NCBI GenBank assembly: GCA_025350865.1
Contig: JANXWZ010000060.1
Span: 1 to 50,807 of the forward strand
From: Rhodanobacteraceae bacterium
Lineage (GTDB): Bacteria; Acidobacteriota; Terriglobia; Terriglobales; Acidobacteriaceae
Reading direction: 5' to 3'
DNA length: 50,807 nt
The position numbers were made by a program, and so were the translations under genes. The notes beneath the pieces are model-generated. The model did not search any database and was not told the origin of the DNA. It was given only the letters and a program-made list of their open reading frames with translations. Below, in pieces: positions 8,700 to 17,875 of the stretch (positions within the stretch are counted from its first letter, which is position 1; each line of letters starts with the position of its first letter).

Positions 8700-9653
8700 T
8701 TACGACTTTTTCAGCTCCTCAATTAACGCCGGCACAATCACCTTCACATCGCCGACGATCCCATAATCCGCTTCCTTGAAGATCGGCGCGTCTCCATCCT
8801 TGTTGATCGCAACGATTACCTTACTCTTGCCCATTCCGGAAAGATGCTGCACTGCGCCCGAAATTCCAACCGCAACATAGACTTTTGGCTGCACCGTCTT
8901 TCCCGTCTGTCCAACCTGCTCTGCGTAAGGTCTCCAACCCGCATCGACGACCGCGCGTGTCGCCCCGACCGCCGCGCCTAATTGATCGGCAAGCCCTTCG
9001 ACCAACTCTACAAATCCTTCGGCGGAGCCGACACCGCGTCCGCCCGACACCACAATGTCTGCGTCTGCCAGGGCCACGCGTTCGCTCTTCTCCGTCATCC
9101 GCGCGGTCACCGCAACGCGCCTCTCCGGCAACGTCAACTCCACATCGAACTGCTCCGCCGCCGCCGCATTGGCCTTCGCCGGCGATAACGCACCGGGCTT
9201 GATCGACACCACAACCACCGGGCCCAGGGCCTCAACGCGCTCCGTCACCCGAGCCAGAAACGTGTAGTGCTCCGCCTGCAGGTCACCGCCAACATCCGTC
9301 AAGCTGATCGCATCTTCCAGCAGCGGCGCATCCAGCTTTACTGCGACTCGCGGGCTGTATTCCCGCCCGCTACGAGAGCCGCCGATAAGCACCGTATGGG
9401 CCTCGCCCTCACCGGCGATCTGCGCCACCGCCGCAGCCCAGACCTCAGGATCATACTCGGCAAGTGCGGGTAGATCGGCCACCAGAACCTGGTCGCCAAG
9501 CAACGCCGCCTGCGCTGCCACCGGAGCAACTCCGCTGCCCAACACCAGCAACGTGATCGGCCCTTCCCGACCACAATCCCGAGCCGCCTGCGTCATCTCG
9601 TACGCACTCTTTGCCAGTTTCCCATTGGCATGTTCCGCAACAATCAAAATCAT
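8700..9653 (-). CDS. etfA: Electron transfer flavoprotein subunit alpha
   Basis: A 317-residue EtfA, normal length. The N-terminal half is the alpha/beta domain I. The C-terminal half carries the FAD-binding signature: SGGRGVGS (203-210), ATR-VVD (231-237), GQTGKTV (248-254), the GISGAVQH helix (263-270) and [10 protein letters not shown] (283-292). It holds the redox FAD that accepts electrons from acyl-CoA dehydrogenases. Its ATG overlaps the TGA of etfB (ATGA, 4 bases), so the two subunits are translationally coupled, and the quinone-reducing membrane protein follows 16 bases downstream. Confidence 0.96.
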   Translation of the reverse strand: MILIVAEHANGKLAKSAYEMTQAARDCGREGPITLLVLGSGVAPVAAQAALLGDQVLVADLPALAEYDPEVWAAAVAQIAGEGEAHTVLIGGSRSGREYSPRVAVKLDAPLLEDAISLTDVGGDLQAEHYTFLARVTERVEALGPVVVVSIKPGALSPAKANAAAAEQFDVELTLPERRVAVTARMTEKSERVALADADIVVSGGRGVGSAEGFVELVEGLADQLGAAVGATRAVVDAGWRPYAEQVGQTGKTVQPKVYVAVGISGAVQHLSGMGKSKVIVAINKDGDAPIFKEADYGIVGDVKVIVPALIEELKKS

Positions 9654-10408
9654 GCAATCACCCTTGCTTCGTTGCGCAGGAGGTTGATAAGTTCAGCCGC
9701 CGCCAGGCCCGCATCTTTCCCATCGATCATCGTCCGCCGCCGCTCCTTCACCTGAACGCCGGCGCTCAACACCTTCAGCTTTGCCGTTACTCCAAAGCTC
9801 TCCACGGGAAGCTTCCGCATCTCTTTTCTCTTTGCCTTCATGATGTTCGGCAGAGTCGGATAGCGCGGCTCGTTGAGGCCTTGCTGGGTCGTCACCACAG
9901 CAGGCAGAGCCATCGTAAACGTCTCCTTGCCCGCGTCGACATCGTGCGTGCCGGTCAACTGCGTTCCGTCAATCGTCAGTGCGCTCGACCAGGTGGCCTG
10001 TGGCCATTGCAGCCTCTCGGCTACTGCGGCACCCAGCGCATGGCTATCCCAATCCGCCTGTCCGCCGCCGCAGAAGATCAGATCGATCTGCTCCGACTTC
10101 GCCACCTCGGATACAACGCTGCTGGTGGCGATTACATCCAGCGGAGTGCCGCACTCCACCAGGATCGCCCGGTCGGCACCCATCGCCAACACGGTCCGCA
10201 GAGCCTCTTCGCAGCGCGTTGCGCCTACCGCCAAAGCCACCACTTCAATGGTCGCGTCGGCATCGCGCATGCGCAGTGCCTGCTCCACGCCGTACTCGTC
10301 CATGGTGTCGACCACCAGTTTGCTGGCGCTTAGATCCACCGCACCATCCTTCATCCGGACGCTCTCTTCCGCGTCCAGTACCTGCCGAACCAACGTCAAA
10401 ATCTTCAT
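9650..10408 (-). CDS. etfB: Electron transfer flavoprotein subunit beta
   Basis: A 252-residue EtfB. The start at 10408 gives [12 protein letters not shown], the usual EtfB beginning. Ten extra codons in the longer open frame are not typical, and AGGAG sits directly before this ATG, though closer than usual. The family loop that contacts acyl-CoA dehydrogenases (recognition loop, around residues 180-200, with [12 protein letters not shown]) is present, as is the nucleotide-binding region near 110-135. It is the first gene of the etfB-etfA-EMO operon. The upstream 176 bases are shared with the divergent TonB receptor. Confidence 0.95.
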   Translation of the reverse strand: MKILTLVRQVLDAEESVRMKDGAVDLSASKLVVDTMDEYGVEQALRMRDADATIEVVALAVGATRCEEALRTVLAMGADRAILVECGTPLDVIATSSVVSEVAKSEQIDLIFCGGGQADWDSHALGAAVAERLQWPQATWSSALTIDGTQLTGTHDVDAGKETFTMALPAVVTTQQGLNEPRYPTLPNIMKAKRKEMRKLPVESFGVTAKLKVLSAGVQVKERRRTMIDGKDAGLAAAELINLLRNEARVIA

Positions 10409-10527
10409 GTCTCCTGGCTCTCCCGCTGCACCCTGCACCCCATCTTAGACGTCTTTGGCGCACCGACGATATTTGTCTTGCTAATCGCACAGCCCAGCGC
10501 GTACAAGAGCGGGATGAAAAAATCGCC

Positions 10528-10554
10528 GCAGAGCGAACTCGAACTCCGCTCTGC
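10528..10554 (+). promoter_or_regulatory. Leader hairpin upstream of the TonB receptor
   Basis: A perfect 8-bp inverted repeat, GCAGAGCG at 10528-10535 and CGCTCTGC at 10547-10554. Its 11-base loop continues a tandem GAACTC GAACTC. It ends 30 bases before the GTG start of the receptor gene, so it would lie in the mRNA leader near the ribosome site. It has no U-tract, so it is not a classical terminator. A regulatory role is inference. Confidence 0.45.
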
Positions 10555-10584
10555 ACAAGCGATCGGCCTGAAGGAGTCTGCCCC

Positions 10585-13500
10585 GTGACCACGAAATTAC
10601 GCTCTACCTCCCCGATTCTGCTATCCATCCTCATTTTCCTCACCTCCCTCATTGCAAAACCCACATTCGCCCAGGGCGTCGGCGCATCCGGAGACATAAG
10701 AGGCACGGCAACCGACCCCACCGGCGCTGCCGTTCCGAACGTCAGAATTTTGGTCGCTGACAAGCAGACAGGGCTGCAACGCAACGTCGTAACGGACGGC
10801 ACAGGCCAGTACCGGGTCACCTCCCTTCCACCCGCGACTTATGAAGTCACCGCGCAGGCTCCAAGCTTTGCCATCTCGCTCACGACCGGCGTTGTCGTCC
10901 CCATCGGCCAGACCGTCGTGGCCGACTTCCAACTCAAACTGTCATCCGTGGCGACCGACGTTGTCGTCACCGGCGCTCCGCCAGTCATTGAAACGGAACG
11001 GGGCAGCCAGGCTGATACCGTCGAAGGACGCAGCATCTCCTCCCTTCCGATCAGCCGCCGCGACTACCTTTCGTTCTCGCTGCTGATGCCCGGCGTCAGC
11101 AACTCCAACACGATCGCGAGCAATGCCGACTTCCGCGTGCAGCAGGCCCCGCAGAGCGGCCTCTCGATGTACGGCAGCAACGGCCGCGGCAACAACGTCA
11201 CGGTGGATGGTGGCGAGACCAACGACGACGCCGGTGGAGTCCGCCTCAACGTCAGCCAGGACGCCGTGGATCAGTTCCAGATCAACCGCAGCAACTACTC
11301 GGCGGAACTCGGCGGGGCTAGCGGCGCATCCATCAACATCGTCACCAAATCGGGCACAAATACGGTTCACGGCGGCGTCTTCGGCTTCTTCCGCAACGAT
11401 GCCATGGACGCTCGCAACCCGTTCGCCTTCAGCCCCGCGCTCAGCGTCGGCCAGACGTTCTCGCTGACCGCGCAGGGCCAGCCGATCAAGAACTCATTGA
11501 GCCGACAACAGTTCGGCGGAACGATCGGCATGCCGATCCGGAAGGACAAAACTTTCCTTTTCCTCGCTTTTGAAGGCCTGCGTTCGGACGCTCAGGACGC
11601 GGTTCCACTACTGACCAACAGCAACATCTTCGGACCCAGCGCGCTCGACGCCCCAATCATCGCCGGTCTTGCAGCCAAGGGCTCAACGCCCGTACCGTGC
11701 CTGGGAACCGCTGCCAGTCAATTCCTTCCAGCGGCTACGTGTGCGTTCGCACTCCAGAGCATCCTCACCGTGAGCCCAACGCTGACCGGCAACCCGTTCG
11801 TCAGCGCTTCGCATCTTGCGTCGAATGGCTTCGTCGTCAACCAGTTTGAGGCCAATGGCGGGCTGTTCCCCTTCCCCACGCGCCAGTACGCGGGATCCCT
11901 GAAGCTTGACCACCACTTCAGCCAGAACGACTCCGCGTTCCTCCGCTACAGCGCCGCGCACCTTACCGAATCCGACCCCGATGTGCAGGCCCTTGTCGGT
12001 CACTCGCGCGGAACCTCCATCGTCAATTGGGACAGCACGCTGCAGGTTTCGGAGTTCCACCAGTTCAATGCCCGTACAAACAACGAATTCCACGCCCAGT
12101 GGAACTACTACGTGTTCAACGTCAATTCCAACGACCTCGGCGGGCCGGGCCTTGACGTGGAAGGCTACGGCTTCTTCGGCCGCAACATCTTCCTGCCGAA
12201 CGCCACCACGGGCCGGCGCTACGACTTCGGCGACAACATCACGCTGCTCCGCGGCAAACACACCCTGCAGTTCGGGGTCCAGGAACTTCTGCGCGGGGAG
12301 AAGACCTCTGCCGACGCCTTCCTTGGCGGCCGCTTCGAGTTCCTGCAACTGCCCGGCGGACTTGTGAGCCCATGCCTGCAGGTACCGCAGGCCTGCGGAC
12401 TTGCGGCAACCACAGCGTCAGCCCCGATCAGCACCTTGCAGGCGTTCGCACTCGGGTTGCCATCCTTTTACGAGCAGGGCTTTGGGCCACCCACCTACAC
12501 CCTGAACCGCCCGTTCACCTCGCTGTATGCGCAAGATGCCTGGCAGATTCGGCCCAACCTTACGCTCAACGTCGGACTGCGCTACGAGATCGATTCGCAG
12601 GACGGGATCATCAACACCTACAAGAAGGATTTCGGCCCACGCGTCTCCTTCGCGTGGAGTCCCACCGCTGACCACAAGACGGTCGTGCGCGGAGCTTATG
12701 GGATCTTCTACGGCCAGGTGTACGCGCAGATCCCGGCAGTGGTAAAGATCCTCGGAGGCACCACCGGGAGCCGGCAAATCGCTAACACGCTGGTGACAAT
12801 CCTCGGTCTGCCAGCCAGTCCTTCGGTCACCTCGGCAGCCATCTACCAGACGCTGCTCGCGCAGGGCAAGATCAACTGCGGTACGCCCGCCGCACCCAAG
12901 CCGGCCTGCATTCAGGCCAGCGATCTGGCGCAGTTTGGTCTTACGGTGTCGAACAGCGGGCCGTTGCCTCCGGGCACAGTGCTGTTTTCGGCCCAGTCCG
13001 ACTACCGCCCGCCGATGGCGCAGCAGGCGTCGTTCGGCATCGAACGCCAGATTGGCAAATCGCTTGCCTTGTCGGCCGATTTCATCCACGTCCACACCAC
13101 CCACATCCCATGGTCGGTCGATACCAACCTCCTCCCCGGCGCTCCGATCACCACTGGTACCGGAGCCAACCACCTCCCCACGAATGGCCTGCCCTTCCGC
13201 GACTGGGACGCACCGGCCTGCCAATCCACGCCTAGCCTTTGCTTCGCCGATCCGACCCACACCATCCTGCAAAACAATCGGTATGAATCCATTGGAGGTG
13301 CCATCTACAACGGCGGCATTGTGGAGCTGAAGAAGCAGTTCAGCGGACACTTCACCTTCATCGGCAACTACACCTACAGCCGGGCGGTCGACGACTCCAC
13401 CGACTTCAACAGCGACTACTCGGCCTTCGAGCAGACCGATCTGCACGGAGAGCGGTCTGTCTCCGACTTCGACCAGCGCCACAAGGTCGTTCTCGCCGCC

Positions 13501-13929
13501 ACGATGGAGAGCCCGTGGCGGTCGTTCGCGCTCTCCGGCATCGAATTGTCGCCGATCTTCTCCTACAACAGCGGCCATCCGTTCAACCTGCTTGCGGGCG
13601 CGGACATCAATGGCGACGGTCACTTTACGAACGACCGACCACCATCGGCCCCGCGTAACAGCGGCCTGGGACCGGCCTACACCGACTTCGACATGCGACT
13701 CAGCAAGGCCTTCAAGCTCGGGCGCGAGTACAGCCTCAAAGTCACGGCTGAGGGCTTCAACATCGCCAACCACACCAACTACGAAAGCGTGAACAATATC
13801 GTCGGCTCAACCTTCGCACCCGACTTCCATGTCCACGGCACGTCCAGTCTGTCGCCAAGCCAGCCCCTGGGCTTTACCGCTGCGGCCGCCAAGCGAGAGA
13901 TCCAACTCGGAGCGAGACTCTCGTTCTAG
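10585..13929 (+). CDS. TonB-dependent receptor, Oar-like, with N-terminal regulatory-like domain
   Basis: A 1114-residue outer-membrane protein. The start is GTG at 10585, with AAGGAG 8 bases upstream; the longer open frame to 9979 runs through etfB and is not real. A signal peptide covers residues 1-29 (ends ...FAQ). A carboxypeptidase-regulatory-like beta sandwich (about 33-115) is followed by the plug, with the TVDGGETND strand, SNYSAELGG and VTKSGTN motifs typical of acidobacterial Oar-like receptors, then a large beta barrel ending in an aromatic phenylalanine. Paired cysteines occur in extracellular loops. It should take up a large or oligomeric substrate. The sugar isomerase gene follows after 63 bases, probably in one transcript. 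Confidence 0.92.
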   Translation: MTTKLRSTSPILLSILIFLTSLIAKPTFAQGVGASGDIRGTATDPTGAAVPNVRILVADKQTGLQRNVVTDGTGQYRVTSLPPATYEVTAQAPSFAISLTTGVVVPIGQTVVADFQLKLSSVATDVVVTGAPPVIETERGSQADTVEGRSISSLPISRRDYLSFSLLMPGVSNSNTIASNADFRVQQAPQSGLSMYGSNGRGNNVTVDGGETNDDAGGVRLNVSQDAVDQFQINRSNYSAELGGASGASINIVTKSGTNTVHGGVFGFFRNDAMDARNPFAFSPALSVGQTFSLTAQGQPIKNSLSRQQFGGTIGMPIRKDKTFLFLAFEGLRSDAQDAVPLLTNSNIFGPSALDAPIIAGLAAKGSTPVPCLGTAASQFLPAATCAFALQSILTVSPTLTGNPFVSASHLASNGFVVNQFEANGGLFPFPTRQYAGSLKLDHHFSQNDSAFLRYSAAHLTESDPDVQALVGHSRGTSIVNWDSTLQVSEFHQFNARTNNEFHAQWNYYVFNVNSNDLGGPGLDVEGYGFFGRNIFLPNATTGRRYDFGDNITLLRGKHTLQFGVQELLRGEKTSADAFLGGRFEFLQLPGGLVSPCLQVPQACGLAATTASAPISTLQAFALGLPSFYEQGFGPPTYTLNRPFTSLYAQDAWQIRPNLTLNVGLRYEIDSQDGIINTYKKDFGPRVSFAWSPTADHKTVVRGAYGIFYGQVYAQIPAVVKILGGTTGSRQIANTLVTILGLPASPSVTSAAIYQTLLAQGKINCGTPAAPKPACIQASDLAQFGLTVSNSGPLPPGTVLFSAQSDYRPPMAQQASFGIERQIGKSLALSADFIHVHTTHIPWSVDTNLLPGAPITTGTGANHLPTNGLPFRDWDAPACQSTPSLCFADPTHTILQNNRYESIGGAIYNGGIVELKKQFSGHFTFIGNYTYSRAVDDSTDFNSDYSAFEQTDLHGERSVSDFDQRHKVVLAATMESPWRSFALSGIELSPIFSYNSGHPFNLLAGADINGDGHFTNDRPPSAPRNSGLGPAYTDFDMRLSKAFKLGREYSLKVTAEGFNIANHTNYESVNNIVGSTFAPDFHVHGTSSLSPSQPLGFTAAAAKREIQLGARLSF

Positions 13930-13992
13930 CGGTGCGCCGTGTGCGTGTCGCGTTGCCGACCATGTACACTTTTAGACCAACAAGGAGTTTCA

Positions 13993-14895
13993 ATGGCGAA
14001 TCTCGATAGAAGAAGTTTCATCATCCTCAGCGGGGCTGCTGCTGCCGCCACCGTCACCGGAGCAGCCAACGCCGCGCCGACAGGCTTTGCCCAGGGTATT
14101 CAGCTTTACGCTGTCCGCGATGAACTGGCGAAGGACACGCCCGGTACGCTCAAGGCTCTACGGGAAATCGGCTTCACTGAGGTGGAGTCGTTCAGCCTCG
14201 GCAAGTTCAGCGCCACGGAGTACCGCAAGTTCGCGGACGATGCCGGGATCAAGATTCCCAGTTCCCACGTCAACCTGAACAACCCACCTGACATGGGTGC
14301 CGTTCTGGCTGGCGTCAACACGCTAGGCTCGAAGTATGCCACCAGTTCTACCCTCTTCAGCATGGGACCTGGCGGACGACCTGCGCCGAACACTGCGATG
14401 CCGGCCTTCGGTCTCGACGGCTTCAAGCAGATCGCCGCACACATGAACAAGGTCGGCCAGGCTGCTAAAGCCGCCGGGCTGCAGTATGCCTATCACAACC
14501 ACAACGTCGAGTTCGAAAAGCTGCCCGACGGTAGCTATGGATACGACATTCTGCTGAAGGAGACCGATAAGGACCTGGTCAAATTCGAGATTGACTGCGG
14601 CTGGATGACCATCGCCGGAGCCAGCCCCGTTTCCTACATGCAGAAGTATCCCGGCCGCTTCCGCATGATCCACGTGAAGGACTTCAAGAAACGGCCGCCG
14701 ACCACAGATCTGACCGGGAAAGACCGTCCGGAAGGCGTCGAGCTCGGCAAGGGCTTTATCGACTACAAGCCAATCTACGCAGCCGCCAAGAAGGCCGGCG
14801 TCGAGCACACTTTCGCGGAGCAGGAAGCTCCCTATGTACGCCCGCAGCTGGCCTCAGCCAAGGTAAGCTACGAGTACATGAAGTCCGTCGGATAG
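13993..14895 (+). CDS. Sugar phosphate isomerase/epimerase family protein, Tat-exported
   Basis: A 300-residue TIM-barrel protein (xylose isomerase-like, AP-endonuclease-2 superfamily). The start at 13993 has AAGGAG 5 bases upstream. The N-terminus LDRRSFIILSGAAAA is a twin-arginine signal with an AxA-type cleavage region near residue 25, so the folded, metal-loaded enzyme is exported. Likely metal and catalytic positions are in YHNHNVEFE, EIDCGW, HVKDF and the late FAEQE strand. It lies behind the TonB receptor and faces a paralogue. Substrate unknown; a periplasmic keto-sugar or glycoside isomerase is the likely class. Confidence 0.83.
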   Translation: MANLDRRSFIILSGAAAAATVTGAANAAPTGFAQGIQLYAVRDELAKDTPGTLKALREIGFTEVESFSLGKFSATEYRKFADDAGIKIPSSHVNLNNPPDMGAVLAGVNTLGSKYATSSTLFSMGPGGRPAPNTAMPAFGLDGFKQIAAHMNKVGQAAKAAGLQYAYHNHNVEFEKLPDGSYGYDILLKETDKDLVKFEIDCGWMTIAGASPVSYMQKYPGRFRMIHVKDFKKRPPTTDLTGKDRPEGVELGKGFIDYKPIYAAAKKAGVEHTFAEQEAPYVRPQLASAKVSYEYMKSVG

Positions 14896-14913
14896 CCCGC
14901 CCCAAAAACAAAG

Positions 14914-14942
14914 TCCCCGCCAACCGGTATGGTTGGCGGGGA
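14914..14942. terminator. Bidirectional rho-independent terminator
   Basis: A perfect 12-bp stem (14914-14925 with 14931-14942, arms TCCCCGCCAACC and GGTTGGCGGGGA) with a 5-base GGTAT loop. An A-rich stretch precedes it and a T-rich stretch (TTCTTATTTCT) follows it, so it can stop both convergent isomerase genes. Confidence 0.92.
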
Positions 14943-14956
14943 TTCTTATTTCTCCG

Positions 14957-15862
14957 CTATGACTTCAACGCCTTCATGTAATCAGCGTCGATCTTAAGGG
15001 CTTCCATCGGCGGAATATCGTACCCCTCCTGCTCGACGAAGGCGTGGCGGATTGAGGCGCCTTTTGCGGCAGCGAAGATCGCTTTGTAGTCCGCAGTTCC
15101 CTGTCCAAGCTCTGCTGCTGGCGGCGGGTTCAGGACCGACATGGGCTTGCCGGTCGGCTTGAAGTCCTTCACATGCAGCATGGAAAACCGCTTCGGAAAT
15201 TCTTTGAGATAGGCGACTGGATCGCCACCACCGACCTGCACCCAGCCGCAATCCATTTCGAAGGTGACCAGGTCCGGATCGGTCAGCCGAATCATCTCTT
15301 TCATCGGCACGACGCCTTCTTTGGGGGTGAACTCCTGCGTGTGGTTGTGATAACCAAATTGCATGCCGGCAGCCTTCACCTTGCGTCCCCACTTATTGAA
15401 GTTTTCCGCGCACCACCGATAATCTTCCATCGTGTAGGCGTTCATGCGGGCCTCGGCGGAGAGACCGTTCCCCTTGGCCGGGTCCTTCATCCCCGGCGAC
15501 GCACAGATCACGTACTGGACACCTACTTCCTTGCAATAGGCGATGATCTCATCGGCGGACTTCACCATCGGACCCCAGGAATGATGCGAGCTGACCAGCC
15601 TGAGCCCGGCGGCCTTCATCGCGTCTTTCACCTGCGCCGGCGACAGGTTGAAATACCCCGCCGATTCGACCTCGACATACCCCAGGGCTGCAAGTTGCTT
15701 CAACGTGCCGAGATAATCCTTTTCGAGCATCTCCCGCACACTGTAGAGCTGGAGGCCGACTGGCAACCCGAGCGGGTTGGCAAAAGCTCGCCGCCCCGCC
15801 AGAACACATGCGGCGCTCATCGCCGCTCCGTAACCTATCAACTGCCTGCGGGAAAGATTCAT
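14957..15862 (-). CDS. Sugar phosphate isomerase/epimerase family protein, Tat-exported (paralogue)
   Basis: A 301-residue TIM-barrel protein related to the product of 13993-14895; both share the GxQLYxVRexLxKDxxGTLKxL opening and the YHNHxxEF, E-x-D-C-G-W, LHVKDF and EQE segments. The ATG at 15862 has GGAG 8 bases upstream. The N-terminus SRRQLIGYGAAMSA is a twin-arginine signal. The gene converges on its paralogue and shares its terminator, and it diverges from selO, so it has its own promoter in 15863-16058. It probably acts on a sugar or keto-sugar in the periplasm; the substrate cannot be read from sequence. Confidence 0.83.
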   Translation of the reverse strand: MNLSRRQLIGYGAAMSAACVLAGRRAFANPLGLPVGLQLYSVREMLEKDYLGTLKQLAALGYVEVESAGYFNLSPAQVKDAMKAAGLRLVSSHHSWGPMVKSADEIIAYCKEVGVQYVICASPGMKDPAKGNGLSAEARMNAYTMEDYRWCAENFNKWGRKVKAAGMQFGYHNHTQEFTPKEGVVPMKEMIRLTDPDLVTFEMDCGWVQVGGGDPVAYLKEFPKRFSMLHVKDFKPTGKPMSVLNPPPAAELGQGTADYKAIFAAAKGASIRHAFVEQEGYDIPPMEALKIDADYMKALKS

Positions 15863-15963
15863 GTAATGTACTCCTCTAGAACTCAATGAGTCCGAAGAGG
15901 AATTGTAGTTGAATTTTGCTGCCAGCGATCAACCCTTCAAGGACGACGGCCCGCAACTTGTGC

Positions 15964-15985
15964 TGTTTGGAAAGACTGCCAAACA
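15964..15985. promoter_or_regulatory. Inverted repeat in a divergent intergenic region
   Basis: A perfect 7-bp inverted repeat, TGTTTGG (15964-15970) and CCAAACA (15979-15985), with an 8-base spacer, midway between the divergent isomerase and selO genes. The spacing fits a dimeric regulator. No regulator is adjacent, so this is only a candidate site. Confidence 0.35.
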
Positions 15986-16058
15986 AATCTCGACGGTCGC
16001 GGCGATTTACGTTGATCGGCCCTTCGCCGGTCTTTCCTATCGCTGGATAGAATGAGGT

Positions 16059-17579
16059 ATGAGCACTTCGAAAGCGCACGGGGCCGGGCCGCAGCCAGTT
16101 CAATTCCACTTCGATTACAGCTACGCGCGATTGCCGGAGCGATTCTATGCTCGGCTCAATCCAACTCCGGTGGCAGCGCCTAAGCTCATCAAGCTGAACG
16201 ACGGGCTGGCGCGTGAGCTTGGCCTCGACCCGGATCAGCTTGCCAGTCCGGCCGGAGTCCAAATTCTGGCAGGCAACCAAGTTGCCGAGGGCTCCGAACC
16301 ATTGGCGCAGGCTTATGCCGGACATCAGTTCGGCCACTTTGTGCCGATGCTGGGCGACGGACGCACTAATTTGCTGGGCGAGGTGATCGCACGCAACGGC
16401 GCGCGTTACGACATTCAGCTCAAAGGCTCCGGCCCAACACCCTTCTCACGCCGCGGCGACGGTCGCGCCGCGATGGGTCCCGTTCTGCGCGAGTACATCG
16501 TCAGCGAGGCCATGGCCGCAATGGGCGTACCGACTACCCGGGCCCTCGCCGCCGTCAGCACCGGACAGCCGGTGTATCGTGAATCCGTAGTGCCGGGAGC
16601 GGTCTTTACCCGCGTTGCCGCGAGCCATATCCGAGTGGGAACGTTCCAATACTTCGCGGCCAAGGGCGACGTTGAGGCCATTCGCATACTCGCGGACTTC
16701 GCCATTGCTCGCCACTATCCCGAGGCCGCCACGTCGACAAAGCCGTATCGAGCCTTTCTCGATGGCGTCATCTCGCGACAGGCCCGGCTGATCGCGCAAT
16801 GGATGATGCTGGGATTTATCCACGGCGTGATGAATACCGACAATATGTCCGTGTCGGGCGAGACGATCGACTTCGGCCCGTGTGCCTTCATGGAGGCTTA
16901 TGATCCGGCTACGGTCTTCAGTTCGATCGACCAGCGCGGGCGGTACTCGTACAGCAACCAGCCCATCGCCGCACACTGGAATCTCACCCGCCTGGCCGAG
17001 GCTCTGCTGCCGCTGCTGCAACAGGAAAGCGGCAGCGAAGAAGCTGGGCTGGCCTCCGCCAACGAGGCTCTCGCTGCCTATGAGCCGCAATTTGACGCCG
17101 CGCGACAGGCCGGTTTCGCTCGCAAGATCGGGCTCCAGACGCAACTCGACGGAGACGGGGCGTTGGCGGCGGACCTGCTGGATCGCATGGCCCGCAACGC
17201 TGCGGATTTTACGCTTACCTTCCGGCTCCTGTGTGACGCGGCAGCGGACCCGGCAGCGGATCGGCACGTCCGGTCGCTCTTCGCAGATCCCTCCGCCTAC
17301 GACGCATGGGCGGTCGTTTGGCGGAGCCGGTTGCGTTTGGAACCGCTGCCCGGCAGCCTGCTGGCCGACACGATGCGGAAGGTGAACCCGGCGTTCATTC
17401 CGCGCAATCACCTGGTGCAGGCGGCCATTGAAGCCGCCGAGCTTAGGGAAGACTACCGCCCCTTCGAGGAACTCGTCGACGTCATATCCCGCCCCTTTGA
17501 AGTTCGGTTGGGGATGGACCGCTTTACCTCTCCCGCGACACCTGCAGAACGTGTGCTGCACACCTTCTGCGGCACATAG
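16059..17579 (+). CDS. selO: Protein adenylyltransferase SelO (YdiU family)
   Basis: A 506-residue pseudokinase-fold enzyme of the SelO/YdiU family, which transfers AMP from ATP to proteins and is tied to redox stress. Visible hallmarks are the AGHQFGHF segment, the LLGEV-to-QLKGSGPTPFSRRGDGRA nucleotide loop (about residues 107-145), the LREY helix, the catalytic D261-N262 and the metal-binding D271 of the DFGP motif, spaced ten residues apart as in characterised SelO. It has no in-frame UGA; the C-terminus ends FCGT with a single cysteine, so no selenocysteine is made. The ATG follows GAGG. It stands alone between unrelated units. Confidence 0.93.
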   Translation: MSTSKAHGAGPQPVQFHFDYSYARLPERFYARLNPTPVAAPKLIKLNDGLARELGLDPDQLASPAGVQILAGNQVAEGSEPLAQAYAGHQFGHFVPMLGDGRTNLLGEVIARNGARYDIQLKGSGPTPFSRRGDGRAAMGPVLREYIVSEAMAAMGVPTTRALAAVSTGQPVYRESVVPGAVFTRVAASHIRVGTFQYFAAKGDVEAIRILADFAIARHYPEAATSTKPYRAFLDGVISRQARLIAQWMMLGFIHGVMNTDNMSVSGETIDFGPCAFMEAYDPATVFSSIDQRGRYSYSNQPIAAHWNLTRLAEALLPLLQQESGSEEAGLASANEALAAYEPQFDAARQAGFARKIGLQTQLDGDGALAADLLDRMARNAADFTLTFRLLCDAAADPAADRHVRSLFADPSAYDAWAVVWRSRLRLEPLPGSLLADTMRKVNPAFIPRNHLVQAAIEAAELREDYRPFEELVDVISRPFEVRLGMDRFTSPATPAERVLHTFCGT

Positions 17580-17875
17580 CCTCCAGCCAGATCGACGGTC
17601 TCGCAAACAGTTGCATTTCCCAGCAGCTGGTTGACTGATTACAGCGACGATTGAGCGAAATCGATTTTGCAGGCGTAAATATGTTCGTACAGCGCCCGTT
17701 TTGATTGTTATCAATGCCCAACTGAGATTAGGATCAGTCCGAGTCGTCCAGTTCAACCCTCGATCCGCCGACCGTGAAGCCAACGGGAGCTCCGTGGTTT
17801 CGACGTCAAGCCAATGGCAAAGGCTGCGGTGTATTTTGATGGCTTGAGTGTCGGGCCTCGTACGGAGGGATTCTG
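17580..17875. other. Intergenic region upstream of the cytochrome c/PQQ dehydrogenase operon
   Basis: About 296 bases. The right end holds the GGAGG ribosome site of the cytochrome. Several TTGAxx-like hexamers occur (for example near 17629 and 17702), but none has a well-spaced -10. A short ATTG-TTAT-CAAT inverted motif is at about 17705-17716. I see no gene here and no clear terminator for selO. Confidence 0.35.

Noticed and set aside
10445..10456. AGACGTCT core between etfB and the TonB receptor, resembling the LacI operator
   Set aside because: Only the 8-base core matches; the flanking TG/CA positions differ. An 8-mer is expected about once by chance in a window of this size.
9979..10584. 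Longer N-terminus for the first TonB receptor
   Set aside because: It runs antisense through etfB; the GTG at 10585 has AAGGAG and a signal peptide.
12418..13773. 451-codon open frame on the minus strand within the TonB receptor gene
   Set aside because: It lies opposite a clear receptor barrel, has no ribosome site and its composition is the mirror of GC-rich codon use. Similar long shadows lie opposite selO (16446-18020), the first propeller (26625-28046) and the TIM-barrel gene (33272-34417).
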